This document shows, one piece after another, positions 1-7,407 of a stretch of 64,000 nucleotides of DNA (within the stretch, counting starts at the first letter, position 1; every line of letters begins with the position of its first letter). The stretch covers positions 1-64,000 of the forward strand of contig JAFQBE010000015.1 of the NCBI GenBank assembly GCA_017416765.1. The letters run 5' to 3'. Source of the DNA: Clostridia bacterium. Its GTDB lineage: Bacteria; Bacillota; Clostridia; Oscillospirales; Acutalibacteraceae. The notes under the pieces were generated by a model that was not told where the DNA came from, searched no databases, and saw only the letters and a list, made by a program, of their open reading frames with translations. A program made the translations under genes and the position numbers.

Positions 1-24
1 ACCGATTTTACAATTGAAGTTTAA
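1..24 (+). CDS. 3' end of a secreted surface protein (partial)
   Basis: Only the last seven codons and the stop (TAA at 22-24) are inside the window. These 24 bases are identical to the last 24 bases of the next gene (2306-2329), and both genes end at an intrinsic terminator. I infer that this is the C-terminus of a tandem paralogue sharing the same C-terminal domain; the rest lies upstream of the window. Confidence 0.7.
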   Translation, partial: TDFTIEV

Positions 25-27
25 ATG

Positions 28-61
28 AAAAAAGCTACTGCCCGCGGACAGTAGCTTTTTT
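28..61 (+). terminator. Intrinsic terminator of the partial upstream gene
   Basis: A 13-bp perfect stem, AAAAAAGCTACTG (28-40) with CAGTAGCTTTTTT (49-61), closes an 8-nt loop and ends in a T-run. It begins four bases after the stop codon of the partial gene. The A-rich left arm means it may also work in the opposite direction. Confidence 0.9.
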
Positions 62-145
62 GAATAAAAAATAAAAACATTGAAACTGCAAAAATAACGG
101 TCGCTTCACTCCGAAATTAAAAAAACTGTTGATTTTATGCGCATT

Positions 146-221
146 GTAGGGGCAATTCACGAATTGCCCGTTTGTACCGTCATATCGCTTTTACGGCGGG
201 CGATTCATGAATCGCCCCTAC
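146..221. repeat. GTAGGGGC-type intergenic inverted repeat
   Basis: Two copies of a short element face each other: GTAGGGGC-aattcacgaatt-GCCCG (146-170) and its near reverse complement CGGGCGATT...CGCCCCTAC (197-221). Each copy is itself palindromic in the middle. A related copy is at 41432-41458. Such GTAGGGG elements are frequent noncoding repeats in gut Firmicutes; their function is unknown to me. Confidence 0.7.
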
Positions 222-243
222 CGGTACGGCTCTTTTGTTTTGG

Positions 244-272
244 TTGACAACCTTGTTCTGTAATGCTATTCT
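244..272 (+). promoter_or_regulatory. Candidate sigma-A promoter for the surface protein gene
   Basis: TTGACA (244-249), a 17-base spacer and TATTCT (267-272) match the sigma-A consensus spacing. The predicted transcript has a leader of about 120 nt before the start codon at 401, and that leader contains the palindrome at 298-326. Confidence 0.6.
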
Positions 273-297
273 TTAGATAAGAAGAATATGTGTTGCG

Positions 298-326
298 GTC
301 AATCATAGAACCGTCCCCTGATTGAC
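298..326. repeat. REP-like palindrome in the 5' leader
   Basis: GTCAATCA (298-305) and TGATTGAC (319-326) form an 8-bp perfect inverted repeat around the core agaaccgtcccc. The GGGGACGGTTCT core resembles palindromes found near REP-associated Y1 transposases; that link is recalled from family knowledge and no transposase is present here. It would form a hairpin in the mRNA leader. Confidence 0.5.
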
Positions 327-400
327 AGAAAAGCAACTACTGATAGCCCAATAACAAAGTTAAAAACTTTAATGCGAGAATAATTTAAGGAGTGTCGGTT

Positions 401-2329
401 ATGTCAAATTTTAAAAAATGCTTAACTTCAATTCTTTTGGTCATTGCGTTACTGTTCAGCACCGTGTGTTATGCAAGCGCGGAGACTGATACCGAATTAA
501 TGCGATATTTTAAATCACATGGCATAACCGACTACTATAAGGAAACAGTTGACGGTTCATGGTATTATTATGTTGTTAATGATAATGAAGCATCAATAAT
601 TCATATTCTTACTCGCTTTACCGGTCCCGACAAAATAACATATGTGTTTCCTTCTTTTTTGGGTGGATATCCTGTAACATCTCTTGGTATTCCTAACGAT
701 AATATCGAGATTTTTGCTTATTATGACGATGGTGAAGTTTTTTCCGAAATATGTCCCGGATATTCGGATATATATGAATATGTAGATTCAGAAGGTGCGC
801 TTGAATATGACCCCGGACTTAAAAATGTTTCAAAAATAGTAATTCCGGAAGGTTATGAATATATTGGTGCCGGTGCTTTGCGTACTTTTGATGTTTTTGA
901 ATGGCAGTTCCCCAAAAGTTTGAAAATGATTTATGGTGCGCCGTTTGAATCTGTACATACAAGTTACATTGATTATAAGAATAATAGTACGATTTTGCCT
1001 GATTGTGTTTATGATGATCCATATTATTTTTCATATATGTTAAATGCTTCAAGTGGATATAATTCTGATAAAATCGTTGCACCTTCACGAGATGCAGAAT
1101 TGACAAGATATTTGCTCCAAGAATTTTGGAATGGTTTATTATACATTCCAAATATCCTGTCTTATGAAACAGTAAGGAGAACTTTTTATTATTCTGAGGA
1201 TTCGGGTCAAACATGGTATCCAAAAAAAGAAAGTCATGTGCTAAATGTTGCCTGCGCACCTGATTGTGAGTGGTTAAAGGTGTTTGAGGATTACCCCGGA
1301 ACATATTATTCAGGTTATACTTTAAATGTTACCTATATTGAACCCGCAACCCATATAGCCTTTGACAGTGATTCTGTCAGCGTTGAAGTTGGCGAAGTTG
1401 TTGACCTTGAAGCGAAAACTTATCCTGCCGAGGCTGTGTGGACGGCGTGCGATTATGTGTCGAGCAACCCCGAGGTAGTCAAGGTTGACCCATATTCGGG
1501 CAGAATTACCGCCCTTGCCGAGGGTGAAGCAACAATCACCGCAACCCATGTTGAACGCGGCTTTGTTGATACCTGCACCGTTAAGGTTGAAAATAAGCCC
1601 GAACACATCTGTACACCTGCAGAAAAGTGGAGTGCTGACGAAACTGCGCATTGGCTTGAATGTACCGACCCCGAGTGCGGTGAAATAGTTAATTATGCCG
1701 AACACAGCGGCGGCAACGCAACCGTAAATGCAAAGGCAATTTGTGAGCATTGCGGCACAGCTTACGGCGAATATGCGTCGGCATCGCTTTCCGTTGAACC
1801 CGTAAGCGATATAGCCTACTGCGCGCGTGAAAAGCGCGAATATAAAATAACTGTAGCAGAAAATGCCGACAAGGTTCAGTTTATCCGCGACAGCGGTTCA
1901 ACAACAACCTTTGTCCGTTCACAGGCGGCAGAAATTATTAACAACGGTGACGGAACTGAAACATGGATTCTTGCCGTATCGCTGAATAAGGGCAAATACA
2001 CCCTCGCCACAAAATACGGCAGGGTGTGGAACAAAAACGGCATTGAATTTGAAATAGTTTTCGACACCCCGAAATGCCGCAGCTTTACAAGCGAAAAGGT
2101 GGGTAATCTCACCACATTCACGGTTGTAACCGACCCGCAGGTTGCAAAGGTTCAGCTCATAACCCAGTCCGGTAATACGCTGACCTATACACAAAGCAAC
2201 AGCTACATAGGCGATGACGGCTTGCGCTACTGGACGGTAGTGCGTAAAATAACCAAGCCCGGTACAATCGGCTTGCGCACAAAATACGGCTATACCTGGA
2301 CTACAACCGATTTTACAATTGAAGTTTAA
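401..2329 (+). CDS. Secreted surface protein: LRR-like, Big2 and zinc-ribbon-like domains
   Basis: A predicted exported protein of 642 residues. The start at 401 is preferred over the GTG at 392 because AAGGAG sits at 387-392, eight bases before ATG. Residues 1-27 form a signal peptide ending ASA. Residues about 60-190 include BspA/LRR_5-like phrases (GYPVTSLGI, VIPEGYEYIGAGAL). Residues about 316-395 form a bacterial Ig-like Big2 domain. Residues about 400-458 hold paired cysteines (CTDPEC, CEHC). Two related beta-rich repeats follow to the end, each with a KYG.W motif (KYGRVW, KYGYTW). No LPxTG or transmembrane anchor is visible. The first 900 bases are clearly more AT-rich than the last 1000, and the C-terminus repeats the partial gene at 1-24, so the gene looks mosaic. 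Adhesion or matrix binding is a guess from the architecture. Confidence 0.85.
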   Translation: MSNFKKCLTSILLVIALLFSTVCYASAETDTELMRYFKSHGITDYYKETVDGSWYYYVVNDNEASIIHILTRFTGPDKITYVFPSFLGGYPVTSLGIPNDNIEIFAYYDDGEVFSEICPGYSDIYEYVDSEGALEYDPGLKNVSKIVIPEGYEYIGAGALRTFDVFEWQFPKSLKMIYGAPFESVHTSYIDYKNNSTILPDCVYDDPYYFSYMLNASSGYNSDKIVAPSRDAELTRYLLQEFWNGLLYIPNILSYETVRRTFYYSEDSGQTWYPKKESHVLNVACAPDCEWLKVFEDYPGTYYSGYTLNVTYIEPATHIAFDSDSVSVEVGEVVDLEAKTYPAEAVWTACDYVSSNPEVVKVDPYSGRITALAEGEATITATHVERGFVDTCTVKVENKPEHICTPAEKWSADETAHWLECTDPECGEIVNYAEHSGGNATVNAKAICEHCGTAYGEYASASLSVEPVSDIAYCAREKREYKITVAENADKVQFIRDSGSTTTFVRSQAAEIINNGDGTETWILAVSLNKGKYTLATKYGRVWNKNGIEFEIVFDTPKCRSFTSEKVGNLTTFTVVTDPQVAKVQLITQSGNTLTYTQSNSYIGDDGLRYWTVVRKITKPGTIGLRTKYGYTWTTTDFTIEV

Positions 2330-2333
2330 ACAA

Positions 2334-2360
2334 CAAAAGCCACCAAAGCGGTGGCTTTTG
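2334..2360 (+). terminator. Intrinsic terminator after the surface protein gene
   Basis: CAAAAGCCACC (2334-2344) pairs with GGTGGCTTTTG (2350-2360) around a 5-nt loop, starting five bases after the stop codon. Confidence 0.9.
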
Positions 2361-2434
2361 TTAATGTATAATGGAAAGTTGAAAGCAACTACAGTTCTCC
2401 GTTTTTGCAAACTCAAAGTTTATACAAAAAGCTC

Positions 2435-2462
2435 TTGAAAATGCGATATATTATGTTATAAT
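2435..2462 (+). promoter_or_regulatory. Sigma-A promoter of trpS
   Basis: TTGAAA (2435-2440), 16-base spacer, TATAAT (2457-2462). The leader to the trpS start is only about 45 nt, too short for a T-box. Confidence 0.75.
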
Positions 2463-2512
2463 ATATTATTAATTGTTTAAAAATCATTCTATAATTTACG
2501 GAGATATATATT

Positions 2513-3526
2513 ATGGAAAACAACACAGCGCCCGAGCGCAAAAAAAGAGTATTAAGCCTTATTCAGCCCACTGCCGTGCCCACACTCGGCAACCATCTCG
2601 GTGCTTTCAAAAACTGGCAGAGCATGAGCGAGGATTACGATTGCCTTTTCGGCGTTGCCGACCTGCACGCAATCACGGTCCGTCAGGAGCCTGCCGCGCT
2701 CCGCAAGCAGTCAACCGAAATGTATGCGCTTTTGCTTTCCCTCGGTCTTGACCCCGACAAGAGCATAGTATTCATGCAGAGCCATGTTCCGCAGCACGCT
2801 CAGCTTTGCTGGCTGCTTAACTGCTACACACAGTTCGGTGAGGCATCACGCATGACTCAATTTAAAGAAAAAAGCCAGAAGCATGCTGATAATATTAACC
2901 TAGGTCTTTTTGCCTACCCCACACTTATGGCGGCTGATATTCTGCTTTACCAGAGCGACTTTGTTCCTGTAGGTGCTGACCAGAAGCAGCACCTTGAGCT
3001 TACCCGCAACATTGCTGAACGCTTCAACGGCGTACATGGCAAGTGTTTTACCGTACCCGAGCCGTTCATCGGCAAGGCAGGTGCAAGGGTTATGTCACTT
3101 CAGGACCCCACAAGCAAAATGTCCAAATCCGACCCCAACCCCAAGGCATCGGTATCGCTGCTTGACACTCCGGAGCAGATTATGAAGAAATTCAAGAGCG
3201 CAGTTACCGATTCGGAAGCATGCGTACGCTATGCAGACGGCAAGGACGGAATAAACAACCTTATGTCCATCTACTCCTGCTGTACAGGCAAAAGCTATGA
3301 AGAAATCGAAAACGAATTTGCCGGCAAGGGCTACGGCGATTTCAAGGTTGCCGTTGCAGAAAGCGTTATTGAAGAGCTTCGTCCGCTTCAGGAAAACTAC
3401 AAGCGATTTATCAACGATACAGCATACCTCAACGAATGCATGGCAAAGGGTGCAGAAAAGGCTTCCCGCCTTGCTCAGCGCACACTTGACAAATGCATGA
3501 AAAAAATCGGTTTTAAGCAGATATAA
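2513..3526 (+). CDS. trpS: Tryptophanyl-tRNA synthetase
   Basis: Charges tRNA-Trp with tryptophan using ATP; a class I synthetase in the cytoplasm. The protein has 337 residues, normal for bacterial TrpS. The HIGH-equivalent motif is the GNHLG stretch near residues 26-30, in the context PTAVPTLGNHLGAF. The KMSKS loop (SKMSKSDPN) is near residue 202. The binding region GADQKQHLELTR lies between. GGAG at 2500-2503 is a well-spaced ribosome binding site. It has its own promoter and is followed by a separate promoter for rpsU, so it is probably monocistronic. Unlike thrS in this window it carries no T-box. Confidence 0.97.
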   Translation: MENNTAPERKKRVLSLIQPTAVPTLGNHLGAFKNWQSMSEDYDCLFGVADLHAITVRQEPAALRKQSTEMYALLLSLGLDPDKSIVFMQSHVPQHAQLCWLLNCYTQFGEASRMTQFKEKSQKHADNINLGLFAYPTLMAADILLYQSDFVPVGADQKQHLELTRNIAERFNGVHGKCFTVPEPFIGKAGARVMSLQDPTSKMSKSDPNPKASVSLLDTPEQIMKKFKSAVTDSEACVRYADGKDGINNLMSIYSCCTGKSYEEIENEFAGKGYGDFKVAVAESVIEELRPLQENYKRFINDTAYLNECMAKGAEKASRLAQRTLDKCMKKIGFKQI

Positions 3527-3554
3527 TTTAAACATAATTTTTATAAAAAAATTA

Positions 3555-3584
3555 TTGACAAGCAATATTCCCTTGTTGTATAAT
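3555..3584 (+). promoter_or_regulatory. Sigma-A promoter of rpsU
   Basis: TTGACA (3555-3560), 18-base spacer and TATAAT (3579-3584), both boxes perfect. The short leader contains a 7-bp inverted repeat AATTTGC/GCAAATT just before the ribosome binding site, which could tune S21 translation. Confidence 0.85.
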
Positions 3585-3641
3585 GTCATCTATACAATGA
3601 GAAATTTGCCCCTGCAAATTCGCGGAGGGAGGGAATAGACA

Positions 3642-3818
3642 ATGAGCAAAGTAGAAGTTAAAGAAAACGAATCCTTGGACAGCGCACTCAGAAGATTTAA
3701 GAGACAGACTTCCAGAGACGGTGTTATTCAGGAGGTTCGCAAAAGAGAACACTATGAAAAGCCTTCTGTAAAGAGAAAGAAGAAGTCAGAGGCTGCTCGT
3801 AAGCGCAAGTATAAGTAA
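3642..3818 (+). CDS. rpsU: 30S ribosomal protein S21
   Basis: Small-subunit protein of 58 residues, the usual length for Firmicutes S21. It begins [20 protein letters not shown] and ends in the typical basic tail [13 protein letters not shown]. The ribosome binding site GGAGGGAGG lies just upstream. It has a strong promoter of its own and a terminator-like hairpin after it. In this phylum rpsU is often followed by a GatB/YqeY gene; here the next gene is a YqeG-type phosphatase instead. Confidence 0.97.
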   Translation: MSKVEVKENESLDSALRRFKRQTSRDGVIQEVRKREHYEKPSVKRKKKSEAARKRKYK

Positions 3819-3826
3819 GAACCTAC

Positions 3827-3851
3827 AAGGCGGGCTTTTATCGCTCGCCTT
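3827..3851 (+). terminator. Terminator-like hairpin after rpsU
   Basis: AAGGCGGGC pairs with GCTCGCCTT with one mismatch around a 7-nt loop, followed by a modest T-rich tract. It may be partial, with read-through into the phosphatase gene 26 bases on. Confidence 0.65.
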
Positions 3852-3877
3852 ATTTCTTTAGTTAAGGTGAAATTTCT

Positions 3878-4396
3878 ATGCTTGATGACCGCCATATGCC
3901 GGCATACCGCTTTAAAAGCGTTTGCGATATTACAATTGAAAAATTGAATATAATGGGTGTTGACGGGCTGCTGCTCGACATTGATAACACGCTGATTTAC
4001 GATGAAACCCTGCGACCCCTGCCCGGTGTTAAAGAATGGCTTGACAAAATGCACGGTGCGGGTATTAAAACCGCAATTGTTTCAAACGCCATACCGCTTC
4101 GTGTTATACCTGTTGCAAAAAAGCTCGGTATCAAGTATTATATATACAGTGCAAAAAAGCCGAAGCCTGACGGACTGCTCAAAGCTGCCGAAAAGCTCGG
4201 CTTACCTATAGACCGCCTTGCCATGGTCGGCGACCAGCTGCGCACAGATATGCTTGCCGCAAATACGGCAGGTGCTGTAGCCGTATTTACCGACAGAGCA
4301 AGGGACGAAAAGCTGTTCAAATTCTATTTCAAAAAAGCCCGCGCAGGCGAAAAAGAATTTTTAGAAGAGTTTGAACGCAGAAGAAGGGAGAAATAA
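3878..4396 (+). CDS. YqeG-family HAD IIIA-type phosphatase
   Basis: A cytoplasmic HAD-superfamily phosphatase of 172 residues, the normal size for YqeG. Motif I is DIDNTL near residue 34, with the nucleophile Asp and the acid/base Asp two residues later. Motif II is the SNA near residue 69, motif III the lysine in KKPKPDGL near 93, and motif IV GDQLRTD near 117. The last 25 residues are very basic. The gene is two bases from the aminopeptidase gene and is probably co-transcribed with it. The YqeG substrate is not firmly established. Confidence 0.9.
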   Translation: MLDDRHMPAYRFKSVCDITIEKLNIMGVDGLLLDIDNTLIYDETLRPLPGVKEWLDKMHGAGIKTAIVSNAIPLRVIPVAKKLGIKYYIYSAKKPKPDGLLKAAEKLGLPIDRLAMVGDQLRTDMLAANTAGAVAVFTDRARDEKLFKFYFKKARAGEKEFLEEFERRRREK

Positions 4397-4398
4397 GC

Positions 4399-5475
4399 AT
4401 GTCGCTTGAACAACTTATAAAAATACTGCCCAAGGATATTGAAGCGGGCATTATTTCTAATCCCGTAAACATTAAATATTTCACTGGTTTTTCTACCGAT
4501 TCAGGCTATCTTATAGTAAGCCGCAACGGCAGCGTTTTCATGACGGACAGCCGCTATATCGAAGCCGCCCAAGCTACGGTTGACTGCTGCGATGTTGTGC
4601 TGATGAAGGATAAATCACAGCTGATAGTAAAATACCTTAAAAAATTCAACTGTTCAGGCGTTGCAATTGAAGCCGATTATGTAACAATAAACGGTCTTAA
4701 AGAATACGGCAAGATGCTTAAACCTGAAGGTTTTAATACATTTTTTGACGGCAGGCTTGACAAATGTATCCGTTTCCTGCGCTGTCAGAAAAATGAGAAA
4801 GAAGTCAACAGCATCAAAGCCGCTCAGGCAATTGCAGAAAAAGCGTATAACCATGTTATAAAATACATTCAGCCCGGCATGACCGAAAAGGAAGTTGCGC
4901 TGGCACTCGATTTCTTTATGCTCAAAAACGGTGCAGAGGCAGTTTCCTTTGATACAATTGTTGTAAGCGGCAAAAAAGGCTCACTGCCTCACGGTGTGCC
5001 TGACGGCAAAAAAATTGAATTCGGCGATTTCGTTACAATGGATTTCGGCGCGGTAGTCAACGGCTACCACAGCGATATGACGCGCACCGTTGCCGTAGGC
5101 GAAGTCAGCGACACAATGGCTGAAGTTTACAGCATAGTGCTTGAAGCACAGCAGGCTGCAATTAATACCGCCGCCGCAGGCGTTGCCGCCGCCGAGGTTG
5201 ATGCAGCAGCACGCAACATCATATCTGCCGCAGGCTACGGCGATGCATTCGGACATTCCACCGGTCACGGTGTAGGCATTGAAATACACGAAGACCCGCA
5301 GGTATCACCCAGAAGTACATATACCCTGCGCACAGGCAACATTATCACCTGCGAGCCCGGCATTTACCTGCCTGACCGGTTCGGAGTCAGGATTGAAGAT
5401 ATGCTTTTAATCACAGATTCAGGCTGTGAAAACCTTACAGCAACCCCGAAAGACCTGATTATACTCAATAATTAA
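4399..5475 (+). CDS. M24-family Xaa-Pro aminopeptidase
   Basis: A predicted dimetal peptidase releasing N-terminal residues that precede proline; 358 residues, typical for the short Firmicutes PepP/YqhT type. An N-terminal creatinase-like domain covers residues 1-125. The catalytic pita-bread domain has the metal ligands in DFGAVVNGYHSDMTRT (about 214-230), GHSTGHGVGIEIHEDP (about 284), EPGIYLP (about 318) and RIEDM (about 331). No signal peptide is present, so it is cytoplasmic. It follows the YqeG gene by two bases and precedes the lipid kinase by 24 bases, suggesting one operon. Confidence 0.95.
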   Translation: MSLEQLIKILPKDIEAGIISNPVNIKYFTGFSTDSGYLIVSRNGSVFMTDSRYIEAAQATVDCCDVVLMKDKSQLIVKYLKKFNCSGVAIEADYVTINGLKEYGKMLKPEGFNTFFDGRLDKCIRFLRCQKNEKEVNSIKAAQAIAEKAYNHVIKYIQPGMTEKEVALALDFFMLKNGAEAVSFDTIVVSGKKGSLPHGVPDGKKIEFGDFVTMDFGAVVNGYHSDMTRTVAVGEVSDTMAEVYSIVLEAQQAAINTAAAGVAAAEVDAAARNIISAAGYGDAFGHSTGHGVGIEIHEDPQVSPRSTYTLRTGNIITCEPGIYLPDRFGVRIEDMLLITDSGCENLTATPKDLIILNN

Positions 5476-5499
5476 AATCAGATTCAAGGAGTTTTAAAA

Positions 5500-6402
5500 A
5501 TGGAAAACAAAGGCAAAAAGGTACTCGTAATAATCAACCCTAAATCGGGCAAATTCACAGTTAAAAACCAGCTGTGGCACATAGCCGATATGTTCACAAA
5601 GGAAGGCTTTGAAACTACAGTTTACACAACTCAGAAGCGCGGCGATGCAACAGAATACGCAAAGCTGCTTGCAGACAAGTTTGACCTTATTGTCTGCCGC
5701 GGCGGTGACGGCACATTCAACGAAACAATGAACGGTATTATTCAGTCGGGCATTGATATTCCGCTCGGCTATATCCCCAGCGGTACAACAAATGACTTTG
5801 CCAACAGCATAGGCGTACCCGCAAATGTACAGGACGCAGTTGACCTTATTTGCGATGTCGACCCCAAACCCACAGATATGGGTCAGTTTAACAAAGACAG
5901 ATTCTTCTGCTACACCGCTTCCTTCGGCATTTTCACAAAATGCTCTTATTCCGTATCACAAAAGGCTAAAAACCTTTTCGGCTACCCTGCTTATGTTGTA
6001 GGCGGTCTGAAAGAAATAAAGGACTTCAAGCCGCTTGAAATGCGAATTGAATGTGATAACGAAATTTACGAGGGTGAATACGCACTCGGTTCAATTTCAA
6101 GCTCGCTTTCCATCGGCGGTATGATTAAATACAAAAAAGAAGACATCGGCTTTGACGACGGTGTATTTGAACTCAACCTTGCAAAGCTGCCCGCAACAGC
6201 ATACGAATGGACAAAGCTTGCCAAGGATGTACTTAACCAGAAATACGACAAAAAGTTCTTCACACTTTCAAAAGGCAGCCATTTTGTAATTGAGAGTAAG
6301 GGCGACGAAGTCCCCTGGACACTCGACGGCGAATTCGGCGGTGCACACAAGGTTGTTGAAATCGACTGCCGCAAGCAGATAATAAAGGTTTACAGGGATT
6401 AA
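5500..6402 (+). CDS. YegS/DgkB-type diacylglycerol (lipid) kinase
   Basis: A predicted ATP-dependent lipid kinase, most likely for diacylglycerol recycling at the inner face of the membrane. It has 300 residues. Family signatures are NPKSGK near residue 12, RGGDGTFNE near 66 and PSGTTNDFA near 94, with the C-terminal DGEFGG close to the end. AAGGAG precedes the start. DgkB, BmrU and sphingosine-kinase-like members cannot be separated from motifs alone. Confidence 0.93.
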   Translation: MENKGKKVLVIINPKSGKFTVKNQLWHIADMFTKEGFETTVYTTQKRGDATEYAKLLADKFDLIVCRGGDGTFNETMNGIIQSGIDIPLGYIPSGTTNDFANSIGVPANVQDAVDLICDVDPKPTDMGQFNKDRFFCYTASFGIFTKCSYSVSQKAKNLFGYPAYVVGGLKEIKDFKPLEMRIECDNEIYEGEYALGSISSSLSIGGMIKYKKEDIGFDDGVFELNLAKLPATAYEWTKLAKDVLNQKYDKKFFTLSKGSHFVIESKGDEVPWTLDGEFGGAHKVVEIDCRKQIIKVYRD

Positions 6403-6407
6403 TTATC

Positions 6408-6989
6408 ATGATTACAATTAAACCTTTGACAGCTGAATTAAGTAAAGATTATCTTGACTTTTTCGATAGTCGTGCATTTACTGACGATAACCCTAATGGA
6501 CCTTGTTACTGCACATCTCCCTATCAAGATGAAGAAACCATTAAAAAGATGGTGAAAAAATTCAAGATATTCGGTGTAAAGAATACGCTGCGTAAATACG
6601 CAGTCCGGATGCTTAAAGAAAATAAAATTCAAGGCTATTTGGCTTTTGATGGAGATTTGTCTGTAGGATGGTGTAACGCCGCAGATATTGAAAGCTACGC
6701 AGGCTTTGTTCCTGCTTTTGCAAAAGATAACACCTGCGGAAAGACTGTTTCCATTGTTTGTTTTGAAATTGCACCTGAATATAGGGGCAGGGGTATCGCT
6801 ACAGCTTTTATCGAAAGAGTATGCAACGATGCTAAAGAAAAAGGCTATACAGCAGTTGAAGGGTATCCTAAATTATCAGAACAAAGAGATGATTTTGATT
6901 TTCAAGGCCCTGTTCAGCTTTATAAAAAAGCCGGTTTCATTGAAGTTGTTAGAGAAAACGAACAAATTATTATGAGAAAAATATTGTAG
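6408..6989 (+). CDS. GNAT-family N-acetyltransferase
   Basis: A predicted acetyl-CoA-dependent acetyltransferase of 193 residues. The acetyl-CoA loop is in FEIAPEYRGRGIATAFIERV near residue 120, matching the R/Q-x-x-G-x-G/A motif. The end, YKKAGFIEVVRENEQIIMRK, is the usual last GNAT strand. Only five bases separate it from the lipid kinase, so it closes that operon. The substrate is unknown. It is more AT-rich than its neighbours. Confidence 0.88.
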   Translation: MITIKPLTAELSKDYLDFFDSRAFTDDNPNGPCYCTSPYQDEETIKKMVKKFKIFGVKNTLRKYAVRMLKENKIQGYLAFDGDLSVGWCNAADIESYAGFVPAFAKDNTCGKTVSIVCFEIAPEYRGRGIATAFIERVCNDAKEKGYTAVEGYPKLSEQRDDFDFQGPVQLYKKAGFIEVVRENEQIIMRKIL

Positions 6990-7006
6990 TTTCCTGCAAT
7001 CTGATA

Positions 7007-7035
7007 TTGACAATAACAACGAGTATGAATATAAT
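7007..7035 (+). promoter_or_regulatory. Promoter of the antitoxin RNA
   Basis: TTGACA (7007-7012), 17-base spacer, TATAAT (7030-7035): a perfect sigma-A promoter on the plus strand with no reading frame downstream. It aims at the 3' end of the opposing toxin mRNA. Confidence 0.85.
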
Positions 7036-7041
7036 ATAAAC

Positions 7042-7135
7042 ATAAGGTGTTGCCGATAGACGGTTACACCCTCAAAAACGAATAGTTAGAAATAACCGCC
7101 GTCTTTGCAGGAACAGGGCGGTTATTTCTTTTTTG
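7042..7135 (+). ncRNA. Predicted antisense antitoxin RNA of a type I toxin-antitoxin pair
   Basis: A transcript starting near 7042 would run about 95 nt and stop at the terminator stem 7090-7127, which is followed by a T-rich run. It contains no plausible gene. Its 3' half is the exact complement of the last codons and 3' untranslated region of the toxin on the other strand, the arrangement known from txpA/RatA-type pairs. Its 5' end can fold with GGTGT (7046-7050) against ACACC (7066-7070). The start and end positions are inferred from the promoter and terminator. Confidence 0.75.
7090..7127. terminator. Bidirectional terminator shared by toxin and antitoxin RNA
   Basis: AAATAACCGCC (7090-7100) pairs perfectly with GGCGGTTATTT (7117-7127). 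On the plus strand it is followed by a T-rich run and ends the antitoxin RNA; on the minus strand it lies just after the toxin stop codon and overlaps it. Confidence 0.85.
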
Positions 7136-7208
7136 TCAGTTCGACAACAAGTGCTATGATTGAAACCAAAAGAGTTCCGAAAAGGAATAGTTCTTCGTAT
7201 GTAACCAT
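7122..7208 (-). CDS. Holin-like type I toxin peptide (28 aa)
   Basis: A 28-residue membrane peptide starting MVTYEELFLFGTLLVSIIAL and ending in three lysines. This is the pattern of the short putative holin-like toxin family of Firmicutes: M-x-T-Y-E-x-L, one hydrophobic helix, a charged tail. An excellent ribosome binding site (AAAGGAGG, complement of 7218-7225) lies nine bases before the ATG. A perfect minus-strand promoter is at 7300-7328 and a convergent antisense RNA covers the 3' end. The family's expected action is membrane insertion and loss of membrane potential; toxicity here is inferred. It is too short for most gene callers. Confidence 0.85.
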   Translation of the reverse strand: MVTYEELFLFGTLLVSIIALVVELTKKK

Positions 7209-7299
7209 TGGCACCGCCCTCCTTTCCGGAGGGAAAAGGCGCCCTCCGAATAAAAGAGGGGCAACCGCCTACCGTGTTATGACAACACCTTACTCAAGC

Positions 7300-7328
7300 A
7301 GTATAGTACAAATGTTCGTGAAAGTCAA
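7300..7328 (-). promoter_or_regulatory. Promoter of the toxin gene
   Basis: On the minus strand, TTGACT (complement of 7323-7328), a 17-base spacer and TATACT (complement of 7300-7305). The toxin mRNA would have an 85-nt leader whose first 22 bases (complement of 7271-7292) match 17 of 22 positions of the antitoxin RNA leader (7043-7064), and which folds as GTGTT-gtcat-AACAC. Confidence 0.8.
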
Positions 7329-7359
7329 TATCATCTGCAAAAGAACTTGAACAAACTGC

Positions 7360-7388
7360 TTGACACGACGATTCAAAAGTGATATTAT
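7360..7388 (+). promoter_or_regulatory. Sigma-A promoter of the thrS leader
   Basis: TTGACA (7360-7365), 17-base spacer, TATTAT (7383-7388). Transcription from about 7395 would give a leader of about 470 nt before thrS, longer than a standard T-box leader. Confidence 0.85.
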
Positions 7389-7407
7389 AGTTTTTAATAA
7401 TTATATA

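Noticed and set aside
7105-7350. 81-codon plus-strand open frame across the toxin locus
   Set aside because: It is antisense to the toxin gene and its leader, has no ribosome binding site and no protein-like composition.
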